The notes beneath the pieces were generated by a model that saw only the letters and a list, made by a program, of their open reading frames with translations, had not been told where the DNA came from and ran no database searches. A stretch of 64,000 bases of DNA from Lentzea terrae. GTDB lineage: Bacteria > Actinomycetota > Actinomycetes > Mycobacteriales > Pseudonocardiaceae. Both the position numbers and the translations under genes were made by a program. Each line of letters begins with the position of its first letter. Position 1 is the first letter of the stretch. The DNA is taken from assembly GCF_003265345.1 (NCBI RefSeq), contig NZ_QFWW01000006.1, forward strand, positions 520,011 through 584,010, given 5' to 3'. This document shows positions 54,920-62,799 of the stretch, one piece after another.

Positions 54920-56896
54920 TCAGAGCAGGGTGAGCTGTTCCTGATCCACCCGAGGAGCCGGCACACCCACCGGCAGACTGCCGTCGGGCCACACGCCGTC
55001 GTCGTCACCGGGCACACCGGTGACGGCGTCGGTGGACCGTCCACGCGGCGCCAGCCCGTGCTTCTCGATCAGCGGAACCACCCGCGCCGTCAGCCGGGCG
55101 CGGTACCGCTTGTCCACATAGGACCCGTTGCCGTACAGATACCGGTACGTCTCGACGAGATCCGGGTGCTCGCGCTTCAACCAGGCCGCGAACCACTCCC
55201 GCGCGCCAGGACGCAGGTGCAACGGCAGCACCGTCACGCCCGTAGCCCCAGCCGCCGCGATCTGCTCCAGCAGAAAGTCGAGCTGCTCAACGGAGTCCGT
55301 CAGCTCGGGCAGCACCGGAGCCACGAAGACGCCGCACGGCAACCCGGCTTCCCGCACCTTCCGCACCAGCTCCAGCCGAGCGGCCGGAGTCGGCGTGCCG
55401 GGTTCCAGCGACTTGTGCAGATCGCGGTCCATCAACGCCAGCGACACCGCGATCCCGACCGGCACCACCTCTGCCGCAGCGGACAGCAGCGGCAGATCGC
55501 GGGCCAGCAGCGTGCCCTTCGTCAGGATCGAGAAGGGCGTACGAGAGGCGGTGAGCGCCTCGATGATCCCTGGCATCAAGGCGTACCGCCCCTCAGCCCG
55601 CTGGTACGGGTCGGTGTTGGTGCCCAGCGCGACGTGCTCCTGCTTCCACCGGGGCGAACGGAGCTGACGCGACAGCACCTCCCCCGCGTTGACCTTGACG
55701 ATCAGCTGGCTGTCGAAGTCGCGGCCGGTGTCAAGATCCAGATAAGAATGCGTCTTGCGGGCGAAGCAGTTGTGCGAAACCACGCCGTTGGCGATGAAGT
55801 CGCCGGTGCCGGTCGTGATGTCGTACAACGGCATCTCGTCCAACAGCTCCACCGACACCACGCCCAGCGGCTGCTGCGACTTGATCGCCACCCCGTCGAT
55901 GTCGCGCTTGCGGGTGATCGCCGGGTCGACGGTGTGGAAGAAGCGCAGGTTCTCCCGCAGCCCGCCGCGCAGGCGCACGACCCGCACGCCACGACGGCGG
56001 CGCAGCTCCTCGATCGCGAAGTCGAAGTGGAAGTGCTTCAACGCCAAGCAGATCGCTTCGAGCACAACCGTGTTGCGCGTCGACATGCGCAGGATGCTGC
56101 GCGAGCAGGTCCCGAGGTAGTCGAACGCGCCGGCCAGGAATCCCTTGAGCCAGTCGGGGTTCGGGGCTATCTGCCAGTGCGCGAGCTCGCGCACTTGGTG
56201 CAGAAATCCCCTCCCTTCTCGCACGCCGAAGTAGTCGAGGTACTCCTGCGTGCGGTCCATGGCCTCTATGTCGGCCAACGGAATGCGGAACTCCTGCTCG
56301 TCGTCCACCATGCCGCGCAGGTAGCCGCGGCGGTAGTCGTCGGTCACGGTCGGCTGCTCGACGAAAGCCCCCGTGCCCATCAGCTTGTTGCCGGTCGTGA
56401 GGTGCGGGCGCCGGCCGGTGCCCGCGGTTTCGCCCGTCACGTGCTTCCAGCCGCGGTCGGTCAGGAAGCGGTGGTCACCGGACGCGACCACCGATGTGCC
56501 GTCCTCCAACGTCAACCGGTACGCGACCTTGCGCGTCTCCCAGTGCGCCAGCACGGTCGTCAGCTTGTAGCGGCGATAGTTGCCGACGAGCTCGGTGCCG
56601 TAGATCTCGTCGCCGACCCGCAGCTCCGCCAACGGTTTGGTGCGGCCGTTGCCCAGCAGGATCGGGGTGTCGCCGGCCATGCAGTAGGTGCAGGCGTGTG
56701 AGCAGCCCCGATACGGGTTCACCGTCCAGGAGAAGGGCAGCGACGACCCCGGTACTCCGTTGAGCACGGATTTGGCGCGGACCTCGTGGAACACCACGTC
56801 CGCGAACTCAGGAGTTCGTACGCTGCGCACCAGTCCCGGTAGCCCCGGTAGTGCCTGCTGCGGCTCTGCCTCGAGTTTCTGTCCGTCCCATCGCAC
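54920..56896 (-). CDS. Rv2578c-type radical SAM protein containing an intein
   Basis: A 658-residue precursor; removal of the 305-residue intein leaves a 353-residue protein like Rv2578c. The radical SAM CxxxCxxC (CSHACTYC) that holds the [4Fe-4S] cluster is split: the first part ends CTY, and the +1 residue after the intein is the third Cys (CFARKTH). Downstream HVALGTNTDPYQRAEGRY and LTKGTLLARDLPLL match the family (SPL-like). GTG (VRWDGQKLE) is chosen because an SOS box lies just upstream; the earlier TTG would put that box inside the gene. Rv2578c is a LexA-controlled gene in M. tuberculosis; enzymatic role unknown. Activity should depend on splicing. Confidence 0.9.
   Translation of the reverse strand: MRWDGQKLEAEPQQALPGLPGLVRSVRTPEFADVVFHEVRAKSVLNGVPGSSLPFSWTVNPYRGCSHACTYCMAGDTPILLGNGRTKPLAELRVGDEIYGTELVGNYRRYKLTTVLAHWETRKVAYRLTLEDGTSVVASGDHRFLTDRGWKHVTGETAGTGRRPHLTTGNKLMGTGAFVEQPTVTDDYRRGYLRGMVDDEQEFRIPLADIEAMDRTQEYLDYFGVREGRGFLHQVRELAHWQIAPNPDWLKGFLAGAFDYLGTCSRSILRMSTRNTVVLEAICLALKHFHFDFAIEELRRRRGVRVVRLRGGLRENLRFFHTVDPAITRKRDIDGVAIKSQQPLGVVSVELLDEMPLYDITTGTGDFIANGVVSHNCFARKTHSYLDLDTGRDFDSQLIVKVNAGEVLSRQLRSPRWKQEHVALGTNTDPYQRAEGRYALMPGIIEALTASRTPFSILTKGTLLARDLPLLSAAAEVVPVGIAVSLALMDRDLHKSLEPGTPTPAARLELVRKVREAGLPCGVFVAPVLPELTDSVEQLDFLLEQIAAAGATGVTVLPLHLRPGAREWFAAWLKREHPDLVETYRYLYGNGSYVDKRYRARLTARVVPLIEKHGLAPRGRSTDAVTGVPGDDDGVWPDGSLPVGVPAPRVDQEQLTLL
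55769..56683 (-). other. Intein in the radical SAM protein, with degenerate LAGLIDADG endonuclease
   Basis: The insert starts with Cys1 (CMAGDTPILLGNG), has block B GDHRFLT and ends VVSHN before a Cys +1 residue: the block A, B and G residues for splicing (Cys1, block-B His, penultimate His, terminal Asn, +1 Cys) are all present. The middle has two dodecapeptide-like motifs, YLRGMVDDEQ and FLAGAFDYLG. The second lacks the catalytic acid, so DNA cleavage is probably lost while splicing is retained. Insertion is at the third cluster Cys, a highly conserved site typical of inteins. Confidence 0.9.
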
Positions 56897-56904
56897 ACCG
56901 TCGA

Positions 56905-56922
56905 TTCGAACACATGTTCGAA
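56905..56922. promoter_or_regulatory. LexA SOS box in the divergent radical SAM/pnuC promoter
   Basis: TTCGAACACATGTTCGAA is a perfect dyad and contains TCGAAC-N4-GTTCGA, the mycobacterial/actinobacterial LexA consensus. It lies 8 bases upstream of the radical SAM start and 19 bases upstream of the pnuC start, so DNA damage could induce both directions. Confidence 0.85.
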
Positions 56923-56941
56923 CAGCGGTCAAGGAGTGCCC

Positions 56942-57502
56942 GTGTCACCCGTTGAGGTAGCAGGCTTCATCACCGGCGCACTGTGCGTGTGGCTCGTCGC
57001 CCGGCAAAACCCCTGGAACTGGCCCATCGGCATCGCCAACAACATCGCGTTCCTCGTGCTGTTCTGGGGCAGCGGCCTGTACGCGGACTCCGGGCTGCAG
57101 CTCGTCTACATCGTGCTGGCGCTCTACGGCTGGTGGGCGTGGCTGCGCGGCGGCGAGCAGCACACGACGCTGCACGTCAGCCGCACGACCACACAGCAGT
57201 GGATCTGGCTCGCGGTCGCCGGCGTGCTCGGCACCGCGCTGCTGCACTGGGTCCTCATCACCTTCACCGAGTCGACCGTGCCCTTCTGGGACGCCATCAC
57301 GACGGTGTTGTCGCTGCTCGCGACCTGGGGACAGGCGCGCAAGAAGGTCGAGTGCTGGTGGCTGTGGATCGCCGCGGACGTGATCTACGTGCCGCTCTAC
57401 GCCTACAAGGAGCTGTATCTGACGGCAGTGTTGTACGTGGGGTTCATGGTGCTGTGCGTGATCGGACTGCGGTCGTGGAGGCGGGACGTGGTGCGCGTAT
57501 GA
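56942..57502 (+). CDS. pnuC: PnuC-type nicotinamide riboside/NMN transporter
   Basis: A 186-residue membrane protein with about seven helices and the PnuC signature segments WNWPIGIANNIAFLVLFWGSGLYADSGLQLVYI and YGWWAW. It takes up nicotinamide riboside by facilitated diffusion driven by phosphorylation inside. GTG at 56942 has AAGGAG five bases upstream; the GTG at 56936 overlaps that site. Its stop overlaps the nadR start (ATGA), so uptake and phosphorylation are coupled. The SOS box lies upstream. Confidence 0.9.
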   Translation: MSPVEVAGFITGALCVWLVARQNPWNWPIGIANNIAFLVLFWGSGLYADSGLQLVYIVLALYGWWAWLRGGEQHTTLHVSRTTTQQWIWLAVAGVLGTALLHWVLITFTESTVPFWDAITTVLSLLATWGQARKKVECWWLWIAADVIYVPLYAYKELYLTAVLYVGFMVLCVIGLRSWRRDVVRV

Positions 57503-58557
57503 AGGAGTTCGAACACGCCCTCGTGCTCGGCAAGTTCTACCCACCACACAACGGCCATCACCACCTGATCGAGACGGCGACAGCGCGCAGCGAACGCACG
57601 ACCGTCACCGTGCTGGCGGCCTCGACGGAGCACATCCCGCTCGAACACCGCGTGCAGTGGCTGCGAGAGACGCACACCGCACCTGGCATCCGGATCATCG
57701 GCGACCTCGACGACCACCCGATGGACTTCGACTCCGACGAGATCTGGAGCCTGCACGTCGAACTGACCAAGGCCGTGCTGGCCCGGCGGGCGATCGCGGA
57801 CGGCGAACCGGGCAAAGCGCCCGTCGACGTCGTGTTCTCCAGCGAGAAGTACGGCGACGAGCTCGCGCGACGACTGGGCGCGCAGCACGTACTCGTCGAC
57901 CTGGACCGCGTCACGCACGCCGTCTCCGGCACGGCCGTCCGCACCGACCCGATGGCGAACTGGCACCATCTCGCACCCGCGACCCAACGCGGGCTGGGGT
58001 GGAAGGTCGTGGTCGTCGGCGCGGAGAGCACCGGCACGACGACACTGTCCAAACAGCTCGCGGACCACTTCGGAGCGCCGTGGATTCCCGAGTACGGCCG
58101 CGAACACACCGAGCTCAAGCTCCAGTCAGCACGAGCGTTCAACCCGAACGCCACGGTGGACAGTCTGGTGTGGACGCTGGGCGACTTCGAAGACGTTGCC
58201 CACGAACAGGAACGCCGCATCAAGGCCGAAACCGCTCCCCTGGTCGTCGCGGACAACGACGCCTTTGCGGCCACGGTCTGGGGAGAGCGCTACCTCGGTT
58301 TCCGCCCGAACGTCTTCACCGGCACGCCACCGGACCTCTACCTGCTGACCGACCACGTCGGCGTTCCGTTCGAACAGGACGGCTGGCGTGACGGCGAACA
58401 CCTGCGGGAGTGGATGACCGGCCTGTTCGAACGCGAGCTCGCGCGGCGCGGCGTCCCGTGGCTCAAAGTGACCGAGGACAGGTTCGCCACGGCCGTAACA
58501 GCCGTCGAACACCTCATGAGGCAGGATGTCACGCGTGGGTCACGGTCACGGGCATAG
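57499..58557 (+). CDS. nadR: NadR-like NMN adenylyltransferase/nicotinamide riboside kinase
   Basis: A 352-residue two-domain protein. The N-terminal nucleotidyltransferase has GKFYPPHNGHHHLI (HxGH) and a late SGTAVRTDP (ISGTxIR-like). The C-terminal kinase domain starts VVVVGAESTGTTTLSKQL. The P-loop has Thr where the usual GxESxGKxxL has Lys. It should turn imported nicotinamide riboside to NMN and NAD. If the Lys-to-Thr change impairs kinase activity, another kinase would be needed. There is no N-terminal HTH, so it is not a repressor like the enteric NadR. Overlaps YibE/F by 32 bases. Confidence 0.85.
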   Translation: MKEFEHALVLGKFYPPHNGHHHLIETATARSERTTVTVLAASTEHIPLEHRVQWLRETHTAPGIRIIGDLDDHPMDFDSDEIWSLHVELTKAVLARRAIADGEPGKAPVDVVFSSEKYGDELARRLGAQHVLVDLDRVTHAVSGTAVRTDPMANWHHLAPATQRGLGWKVVVVGAESTGTTTLSKQLADHFGAPWIPEYGREHTELKLQSARAFNPNATVDSLVWTLGDFEDVAHEQERRIKAETAPLVVADNDAFAATVWGERYLGFRPNVFTGTPPDLYLLTDHVGVPFEQDGWRDGEHLREWMTGLFERELARRGVPWLKVTEDRFATAVTAVEHLMRQDVTRGSRSRA

Positions 58558-59914
58558 CCACGCGCTGGAAGCAGAACCGGCGTCGCAACGCGTGCGCACG
58601 TTGCTGATGTGGCTGCTGGTGCCGTTGGCACTGGCCACGCTCGTCGGCGCGGCGCTGCTCTACCCGTTCGGGCACGAGCAGAAGACCGGCGCGGCCATCG
58701 GGCTGCACCAGAAGCCGGTCAGCGCGGTCGTCACCGGCGTGGCGGAGAACTGCGGCGAGAAGTGCCTCGCGGTCACCGTGCGGATGACCGACGGCGACGC
58801 GAACGGCCAGAACATCACCATCCCGAGCCCGCACGGGCCGGGAGCGCCGCACTTCAACATCGGCGACGAGGTGGTGCTGTCCTATTCGGGCAGTCAGCCG
58901 CAGGCCGCCGAGTCGTACCAGATCGTCGACTTCCAGCGCGGCTGGTCGCTCTTCGTGCTGGCGTTGCTCTTCGCCGCGGCCGTGCTCCTGCTCGGACGAT
59001 GGCAGGGCCTCGCCGCGCTGGGTGCGTTGCTGCTGAGCTTCGTGGTGCTCGTGCTGTTCGTGATGCCGTCGATCCTGGCCGGCCAGAACCCGCTGATGGT
59101 GGCGGTCGTCGGCGCCGGGCTGATCATGTTCGTGGTGCTCTACCTGACCCACGGCGTGTCCGCGAGAACGTCGACCGCCGTGCTCGGCACGTTGGTGAGC
59201 CTCGCGCTGATCGGCGTGCTGGGCGCGTTGTTCTCGGCGGCTTCCTCGCTGACCGGGCTCGACGAGGACACGATCAACCTCGTCACCGTGCTCGGCACCG
59301 ACATCGACACGCGCGGGCTGCTGCTGGCCGGCACGCTGATCGGTGCGCTGGGTGTGCTCGACGACGTCACGGTCACGCAGACCAGCGCGGTGTGGGAACT
59401 GCGGCGCGCCAACGACAAGCTGACGTGGCGCGAACTGTTCGCGGCTGGCTCGCGGATCGGGCGCGACCACATGTCGTCCGTGGTCAACACGCTCGTCATG
59501 GCGTACGCGGGCGCGGCGCTGCCGTTGCTGCTGGCGATCTCGCTGGCGGGCCGGTCGATGGGCGAGATCCTGACGGCGCAGCAGATCGCGCAGGAGATCG
59601 TCCGCACGCTGGTCGGCAGCATCGGACTGGTGGCCGCCGTGCCGGTGACGACGGCGCTGGCCGCACTCGTGGCCGTGCGCCAGGAGGTCGCCCCCGCTGC
59701 TTCGGAACCCGAGCCCGAACCGGAGCCCGAGCCCAAGGCCGTGAAGCGTCCGAAGCCCGAGAAGCCGCGGCCCGCGCGGATCGAGGGCGACCTCTTCACC
59801 GGCTACGACCCCGACAAGGGGCCGTGGGAGCGACCTACTTCGCGAGTAGGACGAAGAGCAGCGCCAGAGCGCCCGGCACCACCTGCACGAAGAAGATCTT
59901 CCGGCTCGCCGTGA
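58526..59914 (+). CDS. YibE/F family membrane protein
   Basis: A 462-residue protein: His-rich N-terminus (GHGHGHSH), one helix, a ~110-residue extracytoplasmic OB-like domain (KPVSAVVTGVAENCGEKCLAVTV), then seven to eight helices with SARTSTAVLGTLVSLALIG and LIGALGVLDDVTVTQTSAVWELR, the YibE/F hallmark. The C-terminus is a Glu-Pro-rich cytoplasmic tail. Function unknown; a transport role is suggested for the family. ATG 58526 or GTG three codons later. Confidence 0.85.
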   Translation: MSRVGHGHGHSHALEAEPASQRVRTLLMWLLVPLALATLVGAALLYPFGHEQKTGAAIGLHQKPVSAVVTGVAENCGEKCLAVTVRMTDGDANGQNITIPSPHGPGAPHFNIGDEVVLSYSGSQPQAAESYQIVDFQRGWSLFVLALLFAAAVLLLGRWQGLAALGALLLSFVVLVLFVMPSILAGQNPLMVAVVGAGLIMFVVLYLTHGVSARTSTAVLGTLVSLALIGVLGALFSAASSLTGLDEDTINLVTVLGTDIDTRGLLLAGTLIGALGVLDDVTVTQTSAVWELRRANDKLTWRELFAAGSRIGRDHMSSVVNTLVMAYAGAALPLLLAISLAGRSMGEILTAQQIAQEIVRTLVGSIGLVAAVPVTTALAALVAVRQEVAPAASEPEPEPEPEPKAVKRPKPEKPRPARIEGDLFTGYDPDKGPWERPTSRVGRRAAPERPAPPARRRSSGSP

Positions 59915-60188
59915 ACGTGCCGTAGATGCCGGCGACGATCACGAACACCGTGAAGAGCACGCTGGCGCCGAAGTCCTGACGGATCAGCGCGTAGATCAGG
60001 CCGGCGGCGAGGAACCCGTTGTAGAGGCCCTGGTTTCCGGCCAGCGTCTTGGTCTCCTGCGCGAACTCGGGCGTGAGGTTGAACGCCTTCTGGCCGGCCG
60101 GCGTCGTCCAGAGGAACATCTCCAGCACGACGATGTAGATGTGGATCAACGCCACCAAGGCGATCAGGATGTTCGCGATAACCTGCAA
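59835..60188 (-). CDS. DUF1304 family membrane protein
   Basis: A 117-residue protein with four helices; the segments IANILIALVALIHIYIVVLEMFLW and FAQETKTLAGNQGLYNGFLAAGLIYAL are the DUF1304 signature. Function unknown. Starts 46 bases from the divergent methyltransferase-like gene, AGGAGG nearby upstream. Its 3' end overlaps YibE/F by 80 bases. Confidence 0.85.
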   Translation of the reverse strand: MQVIANILIALVALIHIYIVVLEMFLWTTPAGQKAFNLTPEFAQETKTLAGNQGLYNGFLAAGLIYALIRQDFGASVLFTVFVIVAGIYGTFTASRKIFFVQVVPGALALLFVLLAK

Positions 60189-60234
60189 CTTAGGTCCTCC
60201 TCAGGGGTGGCACGTCCGGTGAGACAATAGAGCA

Positions 60235-61071
60235 GTGGGAAGACAGCGGCCCGACACCGAGGCGATCACCGAGTCGATCGACTCAGGCACGGCCGAACTG
60301 ATGCCCGATCTGGGCGGCCGGAACTCGTGGACGTTGCGCGTCAACGGAACCCCACAGTCGCATGTGGACCTGGACGACCCGACCTATCTGGAGTTCGAGT
60401 ACGTCCGCCGCCTCGGCCACCTGATCGACCTGGTCGCGCCGTCCCGCGTGCTGCACCTCGGTGGTGGCGCTCTCACGCTCGCCCGCTACGTCTCCGCCAC
60501 CGTGCCGCGCGCGTCTCAACAGGTGGCCGAGATCGACGCCGGCCTGATCGCCTTCGTGCGCCGCGAACTGCCGCCGCCGCGCGGCGTGCGGATCACCACC
60601 GGCGACGCGCGGGCGGTGCTCGTGAAAGCGCGGCCGGCGTCGTTCGACCTGATCGTCACCGACTGCTTCGCGGGCGCCCGCACACCCGCACACCTGACCT
60701 CGGTCGAGTTCGTGCGCCAGGCGTCGGCGGCCCTCGTCGAGGACGGCGTCTACGCGGCGAACATCGGCGACGGCAACGGGCTCCAGTTCGCCCGCTCCCA
60801 GTGCGCGACGGTGCGGGCGGTGTTCGAACACGTCTGCGTGCTGGCCGAGCCCGGCGTGTTCCGCGGCCGCCGGTTCGGCAACTTCGTGATCTTCGCGTCG
60901 CACACCGGGTTGCCGATGCAGCAGCTGATGCGGGCCACCGCGGGCGACCCGTTCCCCGGCCGCGTCGAGCACGGCACGGGGCTGACGAAGTTCATCGGCG
61001 GCGCGCCGGTGACCACGGACGAGACGGCCGTGCTCTCCCCCGCGCCGCCCTCTGGTCTCTGGGGTACCTGA
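60235..61071 (+). CDS. Spermidine synthase-like methyltransferase-fold protein
   Basis: A 278-residue Rossmann-fold protein of the spermidine-synthase-like group. RVLHLGGGALTLARYV (motif I), VAEIDAGLIAFVRRELP and ITTGDARAVL define the binding site, and FDLIVTDCFAGARTPAHLTSVEF the active-site loop. The gatekeeping Asp pair of true spermidine synthases is not complete, so polyamine synthesis is uncertain; related actinobacterial proteins are uncharacterised. GTG start. Overlaps the next gene's 3' end by 80 bases. Confidence 0.8.
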   Translation: MGRQRPDTEAITESIDSGTAELMPDLGGRNSWTLRVNGTPQSHVDLDDPTYLEFEYVRRLGHLIDLVAPSRVLHLGGGALTLARYVSATVPRASQQVAEIDAGLIAFVRRELPPPRGVRITTGDARAVLVKARPASFDLIVTDCFAGARTPAHLTSVEFVRQASAALVEDGVYAANIGDGNGLQFARSQCATVRAVFEHVCVLAEPGVFRGRRFGNFVIFASHTGLPMQQLMRATAGDPFPGRVEHGTGLTKFIGGAPVTTDETAVLSPAPPSGLWGT

Positions 61072-62140
61072 CCTTCTCGACGACCACCGGAACCAGGCCC
61101 AGCGCGAAACCCGCCAGCAGGCCCGAGAGGAAGAGCCAGCGCTGCCCGGCGGCCTCAGCGTTGATGTTGACGTAGTTCCCCGTCACCCGGACAGGGCCGG
61201 AAGCAGTCCACCAGGTCGCATCGTCGGTCACGTCGCTGCGGCCGCCTTCGGCCGGCGCCGGGTACAGCAGGTCGGTCTTCCACTCGGCACGTTCGACGTC
61301 CAGCACGACCGTGGTCGCCAACTCGTCCGGCGGTTCGGGTCGATGACAGTCCATCGCCGGAAACCTCGGGCCCCTCTCGACGAGGTACCGCATGAACGCA
61401 TCGAGGGCGCCGCACTTGACGAAGCCGTGAAACGAAGGGGTTCGCAACACCACCCGCGCGTTGTCACGCACCGCAAACGGCCACAACGGCCGGAGGAGAA
61501 GCTCGAACTGCAAGCGGTACAGCGAGGTTTCGCCGTTCTCGTGCACGTGCGCAGGGGGTGGAGTCACGTGCAGAACGACGTAGTCGGTGTCGGACGGCGG
61601 CTGGCGATCGGGCGACCCACCCGCCAGCTCCCAGAGGCTGTAGGGGCCGTCGACGATCACCGGAGGAGTGTCCCCTCCAAAGCTGAACGCCCGTATCCCG
61701 TCGAGCCGGGGCACCCGCGCACCGCTCGCCAGCTGCAGAATCAGGTCGAACGGGCGGGGCTCGTACTGCGGGATGTCGACGGACAACTGGATCAACCCGG
61801 GATCGAGTTTCAGCATCGAATCCGGTTCGCTAGCGGCGAGCCTCACGGGATTGTCGTGACGTGCGTCCACTTTCCCCAGCAACACGCGCTGCCGGACGAC
61901 GACTCCGGGCGGCGCGAGGATGACCATCGCATCACCGGCGCTGTTGGCGTCGGTCGCGCCCGTCCAGGTCGGCAACTGCGGACTGCCCGGTACCCCGTCG
62001 AGATAGAACCGATAGGCCGTCCCGAGCGCACCGATCAACAGGACGACCAGCAGCAGTGCGGTCGGACGCGGCAGCCGCGGCCTGCGCCTGAGTGCCCGAG
62101 GCGGTCTGAGACGCAGCCTGGCGCCGCTGCGAAAGGACAC
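60992..62140 (-). CDS. Membrane-anchored hypothetical protein (382 aa)
   Basis: A protein with a basic Arg/Pro-rich N-terminus, a helix at ~27-46 (TALLLVVLLIGALGTAYRF), a ~280-residue extracytoplasmic domain with two Cys (FVKCGALDAF, MDCHRPEP) and a second helix near residues 340-358 (WLFLSGLLAGFALGLVPV), then an Arg-rich tail. No family recognised. GTG start. It follows another membrane protein gene by 14 bases, with hisS upstream, so it belongs to a hisS-led unit. Confidence 0.65.
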   Translation of the reverse strand: MSFRSGARLRLRPPRALRRRPRLPRPTALLLVVLLIGALGTAYRFYLDGVPGSPQLPTWTGATDANSAGDAMVILAPPGVVVRQRVLLGKVDARHDNPVRLAASEPDSMLKLDPGLIQLSVDIPQYEPRPFDLILQLASGARVPRLDGIRAFSFGGDTPPVIVDGPYSLWELAGGSPDRQPPSDTDYVVLHVTPPPAHVHENGETSLYRLQFELLLRPLWPFAVRDNARVVLRTPSFHGFVKCGALDAFMRYLVERGPRFPAMDCHRPEPPDELATTVVLDVERAEWKTDLLYPAPAEGGRSDVTDDATWWTASGPVRVTGNYVNINAEAAGQRWLFLSGLLAGFALGLVPVVVEKVRYPRDQRAARGRARPSRPWSPARRR

Positions 62141-62154
62141 GCCGCGGACATTAC

Positions 62155-62799
62155 TCAGTCCAGCGAGGTCACGAACTTCGACACGGCGTCCGGATGGAGC
62201 TTCTGCGCCATCCGCCCGGCAGGCGCCAGCGACCCCAGCCGGTACAGCGGCCGTTCGGCGGCGGCGAGCCCGCGTGCCTCGGCCCGCAGCTGGGCCACCA
62301 GGAGCTCCGAGAACACCAGCCCCGGCGTGTCACCACGGGCCGCCAGCGCGTCCGCCAGCCGGCGCAGCTGGTAGATGCCCAGCTCACGGCCACCGGTGCC
62401 CGCGTACATCGACAGCGCGATGTTGATCGCCTTCTTGTCGCCGCGCACGAAGAGCCCGACGGTCCGGGCGCCGCGCAGGTCCGTGACCAGCAGGTCCAGC
62501 GCGTCGGCGGTGGCCAGTTCGACGGTGCGCGTCCCGAATGCGCGCACGTTGACCCGCGTGCCCTCGAGCCACACCGTGCGGCGGGCCTCGGACAGCGCCA
62601 GCAGCACCACCGGCAGGGCGACGATCAGCGCGGCGATGACGCCCGGCCACCGTCCGCCGATCAGGCCCACGATCGCGCCGAACGCGAGGGCGACCATCAG
62701 GCCGCCGATCGCCACCATGCGCGCACGTTTGCGGACCGTCGTCTTGTCCAGCAGGTCGAGGGACAGCTTGTCGCCGGTGCTCTTTTCTTCAGGGCTCAC
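62155..62799 (-). CDS. Membrane protein with PH-like C-terminal domain (214 aa)
   Basis: Two adjacent helices (res. ~28-70: [21 protein letters not shown] and [19 protein letters not shown]) are followed by a ~140-residue cytoplasmic domain beginning [23 protein letters not shown], which looks like a bacterial PH-type fold. No function known. Its start overlaps the hisS stop by four bases, so it is translated with hisS. Confidence 0.7.
   Translation of the reverse strand: MSPEEKSTGDKLSLDLLDKTTVRKRARMVAIGGLMVALAFGAIVGLIGGRWPGVIAALIVALPVVLLALSEARRTVWLEGTRVNVRAFGTRTVELATADALDLLVTDLRGARTVGLFVRGDKKAINIALSMYAGTGGRELGIYQLRRLADALAARGDTPGLVFSELLVAQLRAEARGLAAAERPLYRLGSLAPAGRMAQKLHPDAVSKFVTSLD

Noticed and set aside
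56896..56932. Upstream TTG start for the radical SAM gene
   Set aside because: It would place the perfect SOS box inside the coding region and add 12 residues (including TCVRIDG) absent from the family.
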